Below, piece after piece: positions 31,080 through 38,969 of a DNA stretch of 64,000 nucleotides. Every line of letters starts with the position of its first letter. Within the stretch, counting starts at the first letter, position 1. Under the pieces are notes generated by a model, which was given only the letters and a program-made list of their open reading frames with translations, had not been told where the DNA came from and made no database searches. Made by a program: the position numbers and the translations under genes. The DNA lies in NCBI RefSeq assembly GCF_963678185.1, contig NZ_OY782757.1, positions 1,251,001-1,315,000 on the forward strand. The letters run 5' to 3'. This stretch comes from an uncultured Tolumonas sp. (lineage in GTDB: Bacteria; Pseudomonadota; Gammaproteobacteria; Enterobacterales; Aeromonadaceae).

Positions 31080-32093
31080 ATGTCGCTAAAAGCTATTGCT
31101 CAGGAATTAGGTATTTCGATCACCACTGTCAGCCGTGGCCTGAATGGTTACAGTGATGTGGCGGAACACACCCGACAACTGATCATGGCTGCCGCCGAAG
31201 CTCGTGGTTATCAGCCCAATGCGTCTGCACGTCGTTTAAAAATGGGCCGAACCGATGCGGTTGGCTTAGTTTACCCAATGACAGCCTCTGCGTTATATGA
31301 CCCCAGTTTACTGGAAATTGTCGGTGCATTAACTGGCGCGTTAGCTAATTTCAATATCGACCTGCTGATGGTGTCAGACACAGAACATGGCGGGCAATTT
31401 CCTTATATCCGCCTGATGGAAAGTCGCCGTGTGGATGCCTTGATTGTGGCAGATACGCAGGAAGACGACCCGCGAATCAATTATCTCGCCGCCAAAGGCC
31501 ACCCTTTTTTAGCACTCGGTCGCTGCAATCTGGCAACCCCGTATGCCTGGTTTGATTTTGATTGTGAAAATGCCAGCCGGTTAGCCGTGAAACACTTGAT
31601 TGCGGCAGGACATCAGCATATTGCTTATCTGGGTGGCAAAGATGATCTGGCCTTTATCAACCAGCGCCGGCAAGGTTTTTTGCAGGAAATGCAGGATGTA
31701 GGCTTAACGGTCGACCCGTCATTTGTGCTATCAACAACCATGAACCGGCGTGGTGGTTATAGTGCCATGCAGGCATTGATAAACCACCCTCACCGTCCTA
31801 CTGCCTTGTTAGTCGATAACAGTATGATTGGTGACGGCGCATTGACCGCCATGCAAGATGCCGGGCTCATTCCCGGCAAAGATATTTCGGTCATTATTTA
31901 TGACGGGCTGCCACCAGACTCCTTAGTGCAATATAACGTGACCTTTGTACAACTATCGACGACTGCGGTCATCGGCAAACAGATCTCCGATATGGTGGTT
32001 GCGTTGATTAATGGCGAATCGCCGGAAAAACTGCAGGTTTTATGGCAGGCAAAAATTATGTTGGGTGATACCGTTTCGCCGCCAATCCGCTGA
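31080..32093 (+). CDS. LacI-family transcriptional regulator of the alpha-galactoside locus
   Basis: This is a sugar-responsive DNA-binding repressor. The 337-residue protein has the LacI helix-turn-helix at residues 1-25 (L-K-A-I-A-Q-E-L-G-I-S-I-T-T-V-S-R), a hinge helix around 50-58 (P-N-A-S-A-R-R-L), and a periplasmic-binding-protein-like sensor domain (about 62-335). It lies upstream of a GH36 alpha-galactosidase in the same orientation. Two CG-centred LacI-type operators lie between the genes (32222-32262). Alpha-galactosides or galactose are therefore the probable inducers, by inference. No such operator is seen upstream of its own start. Confidence 0.92.
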   Translation: MSLKAIAQELGISITTVSRGLNGYSDVAEHTRQLIMAAAEARGYQPNASARRLKMGRTDAVGLVYPMTASALYDPSLLEIVGALTGALANFNIDLLMVSDTEHGGQFPYIRLMESRRVDALIVADTQEDDPRINYLAAKGHPFLALGRCNLATPYAWFDFDCENASRLAVKHLIAAGHQHIAYLGGKDDLAFINQRRQGFLQEMQDVGLTVDPSFVLSTTMNRRGGYSAMQALINHPHRPTALLVDNSMIGDGALTAMQDAGLIPGKDISVIIYDGLPPDSLVQYNVTFVQLSTTAVIGKQISDMVVALINGESPEKLQVLWQAKIMLGDTVSPPIR

Positions 32094-32158
32094 AATATTC
32101 CTTCTTCATTCCTCATTAACCCACGTTCTTAGCGTTACCTATCCACAAATCCTACGTA

Positions 32159-32173
32159 ACAAAACGTTACACA
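32159..32173. promoter_or_regulatory. Possible third, weak LacI-type operator
   Basis: The stretch GTAACAAAACGTTAC (near 32156-32170) contains AAAACGTT, the core shared with the two strong operators 66 bp downstream, with its CG at 32165-32166. The outer symmetry is different. This is a weak candidate only. Confidence 0.25.
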
Positions 32174-32205
32174 GATCGCATTTAATCTCTCTTTTTTGCC
32201 GCCAT

Positions 32206-32221
32206 TTTGCGTCTAATCACA
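32206..32221. promoter_or_regulatory. Possible CRP-cAMP site upstream of the GH36 gene
   Basis: TTTGC-GTCTAA-TCACA (32206-32221) matches the CRP consensus TGTGA-N6-TCACA perfectly in the right half and at 3 of 5 positions in the left. It abuts the first LacI-type operator. Catabolite control of a sugar locus is expected, but the left half is poor. Confidence 0.35.
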
Positions 32222-32262
32222 AATCCAAAACGTTTCGGTATTGATCCGAAACGTTTTGGATT
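32222..32262. promoter_or_regulatory. Paired LacI-type operators forming a 17-bp perfect inverted repeat
   Basis: AATCCAAAACGTTTCGG (32222-32238) and its exact reverse complement (32246-32262) are separated by 7 bp. Each arm is itself a near-palindrome centred on CG (CCAAAACGTTTCGG and CCGAAACGTTTTGG), the form recognised by LacI/GalR repressors. The two centres (32231/32232 and 32252/32253) are 21 bp apart, two helical turns, so two repressor dimers could sit on the same face. The site is 56 bp before the alpha-galactosidase start and 129 bp after the repressor gene. Confidence 0.85.
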
Positions 32263-32317
32263 ACTTTCCTGCCATCAGATTTACCATTGCAACTTATTCT
32301 GGCGGAGCATTAAACCA

Positions 32318-34435
32318 ATGAAGGAAAGCGTAGTTCATCTGCAAGGCAACACGTCTGACCTGATCATTCAGACCCACCCAGTCGTTGAGATTTTATATTG
32401 GGGCGACAAAATTTCTGGTGTGGAAGCAACTGCCATTCAGGCCGTAAAACGTGCAGTGCCGAATGGGCGTTTAGATGTTGATACACCCGTAACCATCAGC
32501 CCGGAACACGGTCGTGGTGTATTCAGCAGCCCTGGTATGGAAGGTAATCGTCAAGGGCTGGATTGGTCACCCGTATTTGAATTCAAAACTATTCAGCAAG
32601 ACGGTAATCATCTGCTGATCACGACCGAAGATCAGATCGCCGGTTTAAAACTGGTGTGTGAACTGAAATTAGACCCGCAAACCGATGTCTTGCAGGTTCG
32701 TAACACGCTGACCAATCTGAAATCGGCAACTTATCAGGTTGATCGTTTAGCCGTGACGCTGCCCCTACCTGAACGTGCAGACGAGTTAATGGCTTTTCAC
32801 GGACGCTGGGTACGTGAGTTCCAACCACATCGTCTCAAAGTGAAACACGGTGGTTATCAGCAGGAAAATCGCCGTGGTCGTACTTCCCACGAATATTTCC
32901 CCGGCTTTATGCAAGGAACAGCCAGTTTCAGCGAACAACAAGGTGAAGTCTGGGGATTCCATCTGGCTTGGAGTGGTAATCACCGCTTACGTTCCGATGT
33001 AAAAACCGACGGTCGTCGTTTTGTGCAGGCAGAAGCACTCTATTTCTCTGGTGAAATTACGCTGACCGAAGGCGAAAGCATCAGCACACCGTGGGTATAT
33101 GCCGCCTACAGCACACAAGGTTTGAATGGCATGAGCCATGCGTTTCATCAGTTTGTGCGGGAACAGATCATTCAGTTTCCTGACCACAAAGCGCGTCCTG
33201 TGCATTTGAACACCTGGGAAGGGATCTATTTTGATCACGACCCTGAATACATTATGCAGATGGCCAGCCGCGCCGCTGAGTTGGGTGTCGAGCGTTTCAT
33301 CATCGATGATGGCTGGTTTAAAGGCCGTAACAATGATCTGGCCGCATTGGGTGACTGGTATCTGGATACCAATAAATATCCAAATGGTCTGGAACCAGTC
33401 GTTGCTCACGTGCGCAATTTAGGAATGGAATTCGGTATCTGGGTTGAACCGGAAATGATCAATCCTGATTCTGATCTGTTCCGCGCTCACCCTGATTGGT
33501 TACTGGCGGTAGAGGGTTATCAGCAACCCACCGGTCGCTATCAGTACGTGCTCGATCTACAGAAACCAGAAGTTTTTGATTACCTGCTGGAACGTCTCGA
33601 CGATCTGCTAGGCCGCTATGATATCGCGTATGTGAAATGGGATATGAACCGTGAAATCGTACAACCTGGTCATGACGGTTATGCCGCATTAGATGGTCAG
33701 ACCAAAGCGTTGTATGACCTGTTTGATGAGCTGCGCCAACGCCATCCGAAAGTCGAATTTGAATCGTGTGCGTCCGGTGGCGGCCGCATTGATTTTGAAA
33801 TTCTGAAACGCACGCACCGCTTCTGGACTTCCGATAACAACGATGCGTTAGAACGTCAGCAGATCCAGCGCGGTATGAGTTATTTCTTCCCACCGGAAGT
33901 GATGGGTTCACACATCGGTGGCCGTCATTGCCATTGCACCCGCCGCACTCACAGCATCGGTTTCCGTGGTCTCACAGCCCTATTTGGTCATATGGGGGTA
34001 GAGCTAGACCCGGTCAAAGAAAGCGCCGAAGAGCAAGCCGGTTTTACTCATTACATCGCCCTGCATAAACAGCTTCGGCCATTGCTGCACAGCGGCAAGG
34101 TGGTGCGCATTGACCATCATGATCCGGCTTTGCAAATTAATGGCGTGATTGCGCAAGACCAATCCAGTGCCGTGTTCCTGTTCAGCCAACTAGCGATGCC
34201 AACTTATACCCTTTCTGGTAACGCACGTTTGGCCGGGCTTGATCCGACAAAACACTATCGCCTTTCGGTCTTAGATCAACCAACCAGTATGCGCACCGGT
34301 GGGGTAATGAAAAAACTACCGTTGTGGCTGGATAAAGAGATGACACTCAGTGGCGCCTGGCTGGCAAAAGCGGGATTTGCCTTACCAGTGTTGGACCCCG
34401 AAAGCGCGTTATTAATCAAATTGGATGCCGTGTAA
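32318..34435 (+). CDS. GH36 alpha-galactosidase
   Basis: This enzyme removes terminal alpha-galactose from melibiose, raffinose and related sugars. It has no signal peptide, so it should act in the cytoplasm on imported sugar. I chose the ATG at 32318 (M-K-E-S-V-V-H, 705 residues), preceded by GGCGGAG; the longer frame runs back through the operators. An N-terminal beta-sandwich (about 1-290) precedes a TIM barrel (about 300-610) and a C-terminal beta domain. The GH36 nucleophile is Asp442 in Y-V-K-W-D-M-N-R and the acid/base is Asp506 in W-T-S-D-N-N-D-A. The E-S-C-A-S-G-G-G-R-I-D substrate motif is also present. It resembles RafA/AgaA-type enzymes of about 700-730 residues. Confidence 0.95.
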   Translation: MKESVVHLQGNTSDLIIQTHPVVEILYWGDKISGVEATAIQAVKRAVPNGRLDVDTPVTISPEHGRGVFSSPGMEGNRQGLDWSPVFEFKTIQQDGNHLLITTEDQIAGLKLVCELKLDPQTDVLQVRNTLTNLKSATYQVDRLAVTLPLPERADELMAFHGRWVREFQPHRLKVKHGGYQQENRRGRTSHEYFPGFMQGTASFSEQQGEVWGFHLAWSGNHRLRSDVKTDGRRFVQAEALYFSGEITLTEGESISTPWVYAAYSTQGLNGMSHAFHQFVREQIIQFPDHKARPVHLNTWEGIYFDHDPEYIMQMASRAAELGVERFIIDDGWFKGRNNDLAALGDWYLDTNKYPNGLEPVVAHVRNLGMEFGIWVEPEMINPDSDLFRAHPDWLLAVEGYQQPTGRYQYVLDLQKPEVFDYLLERLDDLLGRYDIAYVKWDMNREIVQPGHDGYAALDGQTKALYDLFDELRQRHPKVEFESCASGGGRIDFEILKRTHRFWTSDNNDALERQQIQRGMSYFFPPEVMGSHIGGRHCHCTRRTHSIGFRGLTALFGHMGVELDPVKESAEEQAGFTHYIALHKQLRPLLHSGKVVRIDHHDPALQINGVIAQDQSSAVFLFSQLAMPTYTLSGNARLAGLDPTKHYRLSVLDQPTSMRTGGVMKKLPLWLDKEMTLSGAWLAKAGFALPVLDPESALLIKLDAV

Positions 34436-34511
34436 GCACATGACTGCTTACTCAAATAATCAAGACCTGTATACGGAAGAAACACGGTGCCGTAGCAGCT
34501 TCAGGTTAGAC

Positions 34512-34525
34512 CGAGAGAAATCTCG
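34512..34525 (+). other. Small GNRA hairpin upstream of the binding-protein gene
   Basis: CGAGA-GAAA-TCTCG forms a 5-bp stem with a GAAA tetraloop, 26 bp before the start codon at 34552. It could stabilise the mRNA end or help space expression between the alpha-galactosidase and the transporter. The 116-bp gap holds no other gene. Confidence 0.4.
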
Positions 34526-34551
34526 CTAAGTAAATATACAAGGATAAGCGA

Positions 34552-36603
34552 ATGAAACAACACACATTCAAAGTCAGCTTGTTGTCACTTTGCGTTGCAG
34601 GCGTGCTCGGCATGGTGCCGCATGCTTTTGCCGCCGATGCGCAACCTTCTGCGCTCCCTAAAGCGCAGCCATTCCCAGGCCAAGGGAAAGCGATGTTGTT
34701 ATCACAAAAAGATCTGATGGAATACAAAGCATTGCCTGCTTATTCCGAACCTGAATGGGTCAATAAACTGGTGAAAGAAGGTAAATTACCACCAGTCAAA
34801 GATCGTCTGCCCAAAGAACCGATGGTCTTTAACAGCAAAGGCATGCCTGATGGCCCCGGTGTGTATGGCGGCGTGTTCCGTATGGTTAGCGGTGGCCGCC
34901 CGGAAGGTTGGAACTATAACGCGGGTAAAAATTCCGGCTGGGGTGGCACGGAATATACCGTGGCAGAATGTCTGACCCGTACCGGCCCGTTAACGACCAT
35001 TAAGAAAGAAGAGCAGACTCCGTTGCCTAATCTGGCCAAAAGCTGGGAATGGTCTGACGATGGCAAACAACTCACCATGCATCTGATTGAAGATGCCAAA
35101 TGGTCGGATGGTAAGCCATTCTCTTCTGATGACGTCATGTTCCTGTGGAATGACAACATTCTTGATCCGCACGTGACCGCATGGGCGAATGCCGATACTT
35201 ATGGCAAAGGCACTACGCTGGAAGCGGTAGATAAAAACACCATTCGCTGGACCTTCAAAGAGCCTCGCCCGACACAATATCTGTATAGCATGGCTTTCTT
35301 CCGTATGTGCCCTGGCCCTGCGCATGTGCTGAAACAGTTCCACCCTAAATACAACAAAGACGCCACCTACAGTAGTTACGCCAATGCGTTACCCGCCGAC
35401 AAAGTCCCAGTTGTCACCATGGGTGCCTGGGCGCCAGTGTATCACAAAGCCGATCAGATGATCGTGCTGCGTCGTAACCCTTACTACTGGAAGGTTGACG
35501 AAAAAGGCCAACAGTTACCGTATATGGATGAACTGCGTTTCAAACTGTCCACCTGGACCGATCGTGAAGTGCAAACCGTTGCCGGTAATGCTGATTACGC
35601 CAACATGGAAAACCCAACCAACTACGTTGAATCGATCAAAAAATCCAAACAAGCAAACTCACCGGCACGTCTGGATTTCAGCCCGCGCTTCCTCGGCTGG
35701 TCTCTGTTTATGAACTTGTCAGAAGATCTGGGTGCCACCGATGAGCGTGAAAAAGCCATCCGTCTGTTGAACCGTCAGTTGAAATTCCGCCAAGCCATCA
35801 GTCATGCCATTGATCGTAATGCACTGGGACAAGCGATGGTACGTGGCCCGTTTGCGCGTCCTTATGCCGGTGGCCTCTATCCGGAAGGCGTCGTCAACGA
35901 TGGCTCTGTGGTTTATTACGGTTACAACCCGAAACTGGCCAAAGAGTTATTGGCTGATATCGGCTTAAAAGACACCGATGGTAACGGCATTGTGAATTGG
36001 ACCGTTGGCCCGATGAAGGGTAAAGATCTGGAAATCACCATGGTGACACCAGATGGCCCAAGTGAAACATCAATGTCAGAAGGCTTGGTTTCTATGCTGC
36101 GCGAAGTGGGTATTAAGCTGATCCCTCGCCCAATGCAAGGTGCGCAGGTGGATGCCACTTTAGGTGCCAGCAGTTATGACTTTTTCATTCGTCGTAATGA
36201 CAATGAATACATTCAGCCGATCCAACTGGCCGAAGCATTGGCACCTGTGCATGACCAAACTCCTTACTGGCATAAAGGTACCAAAACCAAACCACAAAAC
36301 CTGCTGCCGTTTGAGAAAGATCTGGTGACGTTGATCAACCAATTCCAACACGAACCTGACTTAAGCAAACAGCTGGAGATCCTCAATAAATACAACAAGG
36401 TATTTACTGAGAACGCCTACCACGTGGGTCTGGTTTCTGTTCCTGGCGCCTTGATCTTGAACAAACGTCTGAAAAACGTGCCACCAGGAACGCCAATCAT
36501 GAGCTTCCAGTGGGCGGAAGATTCCATCGTGCGTGAACGGATCTGGATCGATCCAAAATCTGCGCCGGTGGAAGAGTTGATGCCAGGCAAATTACCTGAG
36601 TAA
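34552..36603 (+). CDS. Peptide-family ABC transporter substrate-binding protein, probably for alpha-galactosides
   Basis: This is a periplasmic solute-binding protein of the DppA/OppA family (SBP_bac_5). The 683-residue precursor has a signal peptide ending near H-A-F-A/A-D (residue 28). An N-terminal extension precedes the typical core, which holds W-S-D-G-K-P-F-S-S-D-D-V and R-Q-A-I-S-H-A-I-D-R-N. It is longer than DppA (about 535 residues). A ribosome binding site AAGGA lies 7 bp before the ATG. Family homology alone would suggest peptides. The genes around it (alpha-galactosidases, LacI and MelR regulators) point to melibiose or raffinose. A precedent is AgpA of Sinorhizobium meliloti, a peptide-family binding protein for alpha-galactosides. 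Confidence 0.88.
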   Translation: MKQHTFKVSLLSLCVAGVLGMVPHAFAADAQPSALPKAQPFPGQGKAMLLSQKDLMEYKALPAYSEPEWVNKLVKEGKLPPVKDRLPKEPMVFNSKGMPDGPGVYGGVFRMVSGGRPEGWNYNAGKNSGWGGTEYTVAECLTRTGPLTTIKKEEQTPLPNLAKSWEWSDDGKQLTMHLIEDAKWSDGKPFSSDDVMFLWNDNILDPHVTAWANADTYGKGTTLEAVDKNTIRWTFKEPRPTQYLYSMAFFRMCPGPAHVLKQFHPKYNKDATYSSYANALPADKVPVVTMGAWAPVYHKADQMIVLRRNPYYWKVDEKGQQLPYMDELRFKLSTWTDREVQTVAGNADYANMENPTNYVESIKKSKQANSPARLDFSPRFLGWSLFMNLSEDLGATDEREKAIRLLNRQLKFRQAISHAIDRNALGQAMVRGPFARPYAGGLYPEGVVNDGSVVYYGYNPKLAKELLADIGLKDTDGNGIVNWTVGPMKGKDLEITMVTPDGPSETSMSEGLVSMLREVGIKLIPRPMQGAQVDATLGASSYDFFIRRNDNEYIQPIQLAEALAPVHDQTPYWHKGTKTKPQNLLPFEKDLVTLINQFQHEPDLSKQLEILNKYNKVFTENAYHVGLVSVPGALILNKRLKNVPPGTPIMSFQWAEDSIVRERIWIDPKSAPVEELMPGKLPE

Positions 36604-36624
36604 TCGGTGAATCAACAAGTTGTA

Positions 36625-36747
36625 TACCCAAAGTAATTGGCGTTACAGCAAGACGACAAGTGAATGAATCCCCATGAGCATAGAGATGCTATGTAATTGG
36701 GGTGAAGAACGCCGTCAACGACGCTGTAGCTTCAAGTACGAAGGGTA
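36625..36747. repeat. Palindromic dispersed-repeat element of about 123 bp
   Basis: The element fills most of the 201-bp gap between the binding-protein gene and the first permease gene. It begins TACCC (36625-36629) and ends GGGTA (36743-36747). The outer 25 bases of each end match the other end's reverse complement at about 18 positions. The middle carries CCCCA...TTGGGG around CATAG/CTATG. The sequence strongly recalls a roughly 125-bp intergenic palindrome common in Photorhabdus, Pectobacterium and Dickeya (same ends, same internal AATCCCCATGAGC). It has no coding capacity and would fold into a long hairpin in the mRNA. Confidence 0.75.
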
Positions 36748-36804
36748 AGTTAACAAACCGGTCACAGCTTGCTGTCGTGACCGGCCTTTAACAAGGAATG
36801 CACT

Positions 36805-37803
36805 ATGTTTAGTTTTATCATCAAGCGTTTACTGGCTGCGATCCCGCTATTACTCATTCTCAGTATGATCTCCTTTTTCCTGATCCAAGTGCCGCCGGGC
36901 GATTATGCTGATCGGTTGAAAAGCCAAGCGATCACCATGTCGGGAATGAGCGAGCAAGATGCGCAGAAAATGGCGGATAACTACCGGGAAGAACACGGTA
37001 TGAATGCCCCGTTGCCAGTGCAATACATCCATTGGATTGGCAAGATTGTGACGAAAGGTGATTTTGGCGATTCATACACCTATAACAAACCAATCAGCCA
37101 GTTGATTATGGATCGACTGCCAATGACCTTGCTGATAGCGCTAATGTGTCATTTCGGTTCTACCGTGGTGGGCACACTGCTCGGCATTTTTGTCGCCACC
37201 CGGCAATACAGTATTGCCGACACGCTGGTCACTATTTTTGCCTTCATCGGCATGACGACACCGCGTTTCGTACTCGCGCTGATCATGCTCTATCTGTTGG
37301 TATTTCACTTCGGTTCAACCAACGTCGCCGCCTTGTTTTCACCGGAATACACCATGGCCCCGTGGAGTCTGGCGAAATTCGGTAACTTGCTGGTACATAT
37401 CTGGCCGGTGCTGTTAGTCGCCATTTTTGGTGGCATGGCGCAAAACCTGCGAGTCATGCGCTCGAATATGCTGGATGTCATGCAGGCGCAATACGTGGAA
37501 ACCGCCCGCGCCAAAGGGCTGTCACCAATGCGGGTCTTGTTCCGCCACATCGTACCGAATGCCCTACATCCGATGATCATGTTTCAGGGCGTTGCCCTGC
37601 CCTACATGATTGCCGGTGAGTTGGAAATCGCGATTGTTTTTGCCCTGCCAACCGTTGGCCCACTGATCGTGCAAGCGATGCATGACCAAGACGTCTTCGT
37701 GGTGGCCTCATTCATGCTGATCCTCGCAGCCACATTGGTTATCGGCAACCTGATCGCCGATGTTGCCCTGGCGTTACTGGACCCTCGTGTCCGCCTGTCT
37801 TGA
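36805..37803 (+). CDS. ABC transporter permease, DppB/OppB type
   Basis: This is one of the two inner-membrane channel subunits of the importer. The 332-residue protein has the family's first helix (I-I-K-R-L-L-A-A-I-P-L-L-L-I-L), a periplasmic loop, and about five more helices. The cytoplasmic EAA-type loop that contacts the ATPase reads E-T-A-R-A-K-G-L-S-P...H-I-V-P-N-A-L. AAGGAA precedes the ATG. The preceding gap contains the 123-bp palindromic element, which could lower expression of the membrane subunits relative to the binding protein. The next permease starts 27 bp after its stop. Confidence 0.94.
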   Translation: MFSFIIKRLLAAIPLLLILSMISFFLIQVPPGDYADRLKSQAITMSGMSEQDAQKMADNYREEHGMNAPLPVQYIHWIGKIVTKGDFGDSYTYNKPISQLIMDRLPMTLLIALMCHFGSTVVGTLLGIFVATRQYSIADTLVTIFAFIGMTTPRFVLALIMLYLLVFHFGSTNVAALFSPEYTMAPWSLAKFGNLLVHIWPVLLVAIFGGMAQNLRVMRSNMLDVMQAQYVETARAKGLSPMRVLFRHIVPNALHPMIMFQGVALPYMIAGELEIAIVFALPTVGPLIVQAMHDQDVFVVASFMLILAATLVIGNLIADVALALLDPRVRLS

Positions 37804-37830
37804 TAAGAGGGTTTAATCGTGGAGAAAACT

Positions 37831-38955
37831 ATGCAGTCTGAAATTATTCTGGAACAAGACCCTCGCGAGCGGCCAAAAAGCACCGATGAACGTTATATCG
37901 CGCTGGTATGGCGTCGTTTTAAACGTAACAAACTGGCCTTAGTGTCGATGTGGCTGATTGTGGCAATGTTGATACTGGCGGTGTTTGCTTCCTTTTTTGC
38001 CCCACAAGATCCAGCGGAACGCAGTAACGAAAACGTCTATCTGCCACCGCAGTCGATTCATTTTTTCAGTGATGACGGTTTTTCTGTCCGCCCCTTTGTT
38101 TATCCGTATGAAACCACGTTTGATCCGGAAACATTTGAAGCGAAATATGCGCTGAACACCGATAAAAAAGTGTATCTGCAATTTTTCAGCGAAGGTTGGG
38201 AATACAACTTTCTGGGGATGACACTAAAAACACACCTGTTTTCCGCGCAAGATAATCAACGGATATATCTGCTGGGTACGGATGGCATGGGGCGTGATGA
38301 ATTGAGCCGTATCTTCCACGGTATGGGCGTCACCTTGTTGATGGCGGGTTTAATCACCACGATCTGTGTGGTCGTCGGTAGCCTGGTGGGTATTACTTCA
38401 GGTTATCTAGGTGGAAAAGCGGACTTGTGGATCCAGCGTGTGGTTGAGCTGATGCTGGCCTTTCCCGAATTACCGCTCTATCTGTCGGTGATTGCGATTT
38501 TGCCGAAAACGGTATCGCCAAAAACCACCTTTATCCTGTTCGTATTGCTGCTGGGTTGCCTGAAATGGGCACAACTGGCGCGGGAAGTGCGCGGCAAAGC
38601 GCTGGTGTTACGTGAAATGGACTATGTGAAATCGGCCATTGCCGCTGGTGCTTCGGATGGTCGTATCGTCGTGCATCACATTCTGCCGAACGTGTTATCG
38701 CATGTGATTGTGGTGGCCACCGGCATGATCCCAACCTTCATTCTGACGGAAAGTTTCCTGAGCTTCCTCGGCGTCGGCGTGCAACCACCGATGATCAGTC
38801 TGGGTCTGCTGCTAAATGCCGCCCGCGATTATCAGGTGCTCGGTTCTTACCCATGGTTGTTGGCTCCAGTCGGTTTCATTCTGGTGTCAGTATTAGTGTT
38901 CAACGCTGCCGGTGACGGTCTGCGCGATGCGGTTGATCCGTACTCAGGTCGTTAA
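37831..38955 (+). CDS. ABC transporter permease, DppC/OppC type, with enlarged periplasmic region
   Basis: This is the second channel subunit. I chose the ATG at 37831 (M-Q-S-E-I-I, 374 residues) because GGAG lies 6 bp upstream; a GTG at 37819 is the alternative. The N-terminal helix (about residues 35-58) is followed by a periplasmic segment of roughly 80 residues before the conserved G-T-D-G-M-G-R-D-E-L-S-R. Typical DppC proteins have about 300 residues, so this loop accounts for the extra length. The EAA loop reads A-I-A-A-G-A-S-D-G-R...H-I-L-P-N-V-L. It is followed 14 bp later by the ATPase gene. Confidence 0.93.
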   Translation: MQSEIILEQDPRERPKSTDERYIALVWRRFKRNKLALVSMWLIVAMLILAVFASFFAPQDPAERSNENVYLPPQSIHFFSDDGFSVRPFVYPYETTFDPETFEAKYALNTDKKVYLQFFSEGWEYNFLGMTLKTHLFSAQDNQRIYLLGTDGMGRDELSRIFHGMGVTLLMAGLITTICVVVGSLVGITSGYLGGKADLWIQRVVELMLAFPELPLYLSVIAILPKTVSPKTTFILFVLLLGCLKWAQLAREVRGKALVLREMDYVKSAIAAGASDGRIVVHHILPNVLSHVIVVATGMIPTFILTESFLSFLGVGVQPPMISLGLLLNAARDYQVLGSYPWLLAPVGFILVSVLVFNAAGDGLRDAVDPYSGR

Positions 38956-38969
38956 GCGAGGATTTTAAG

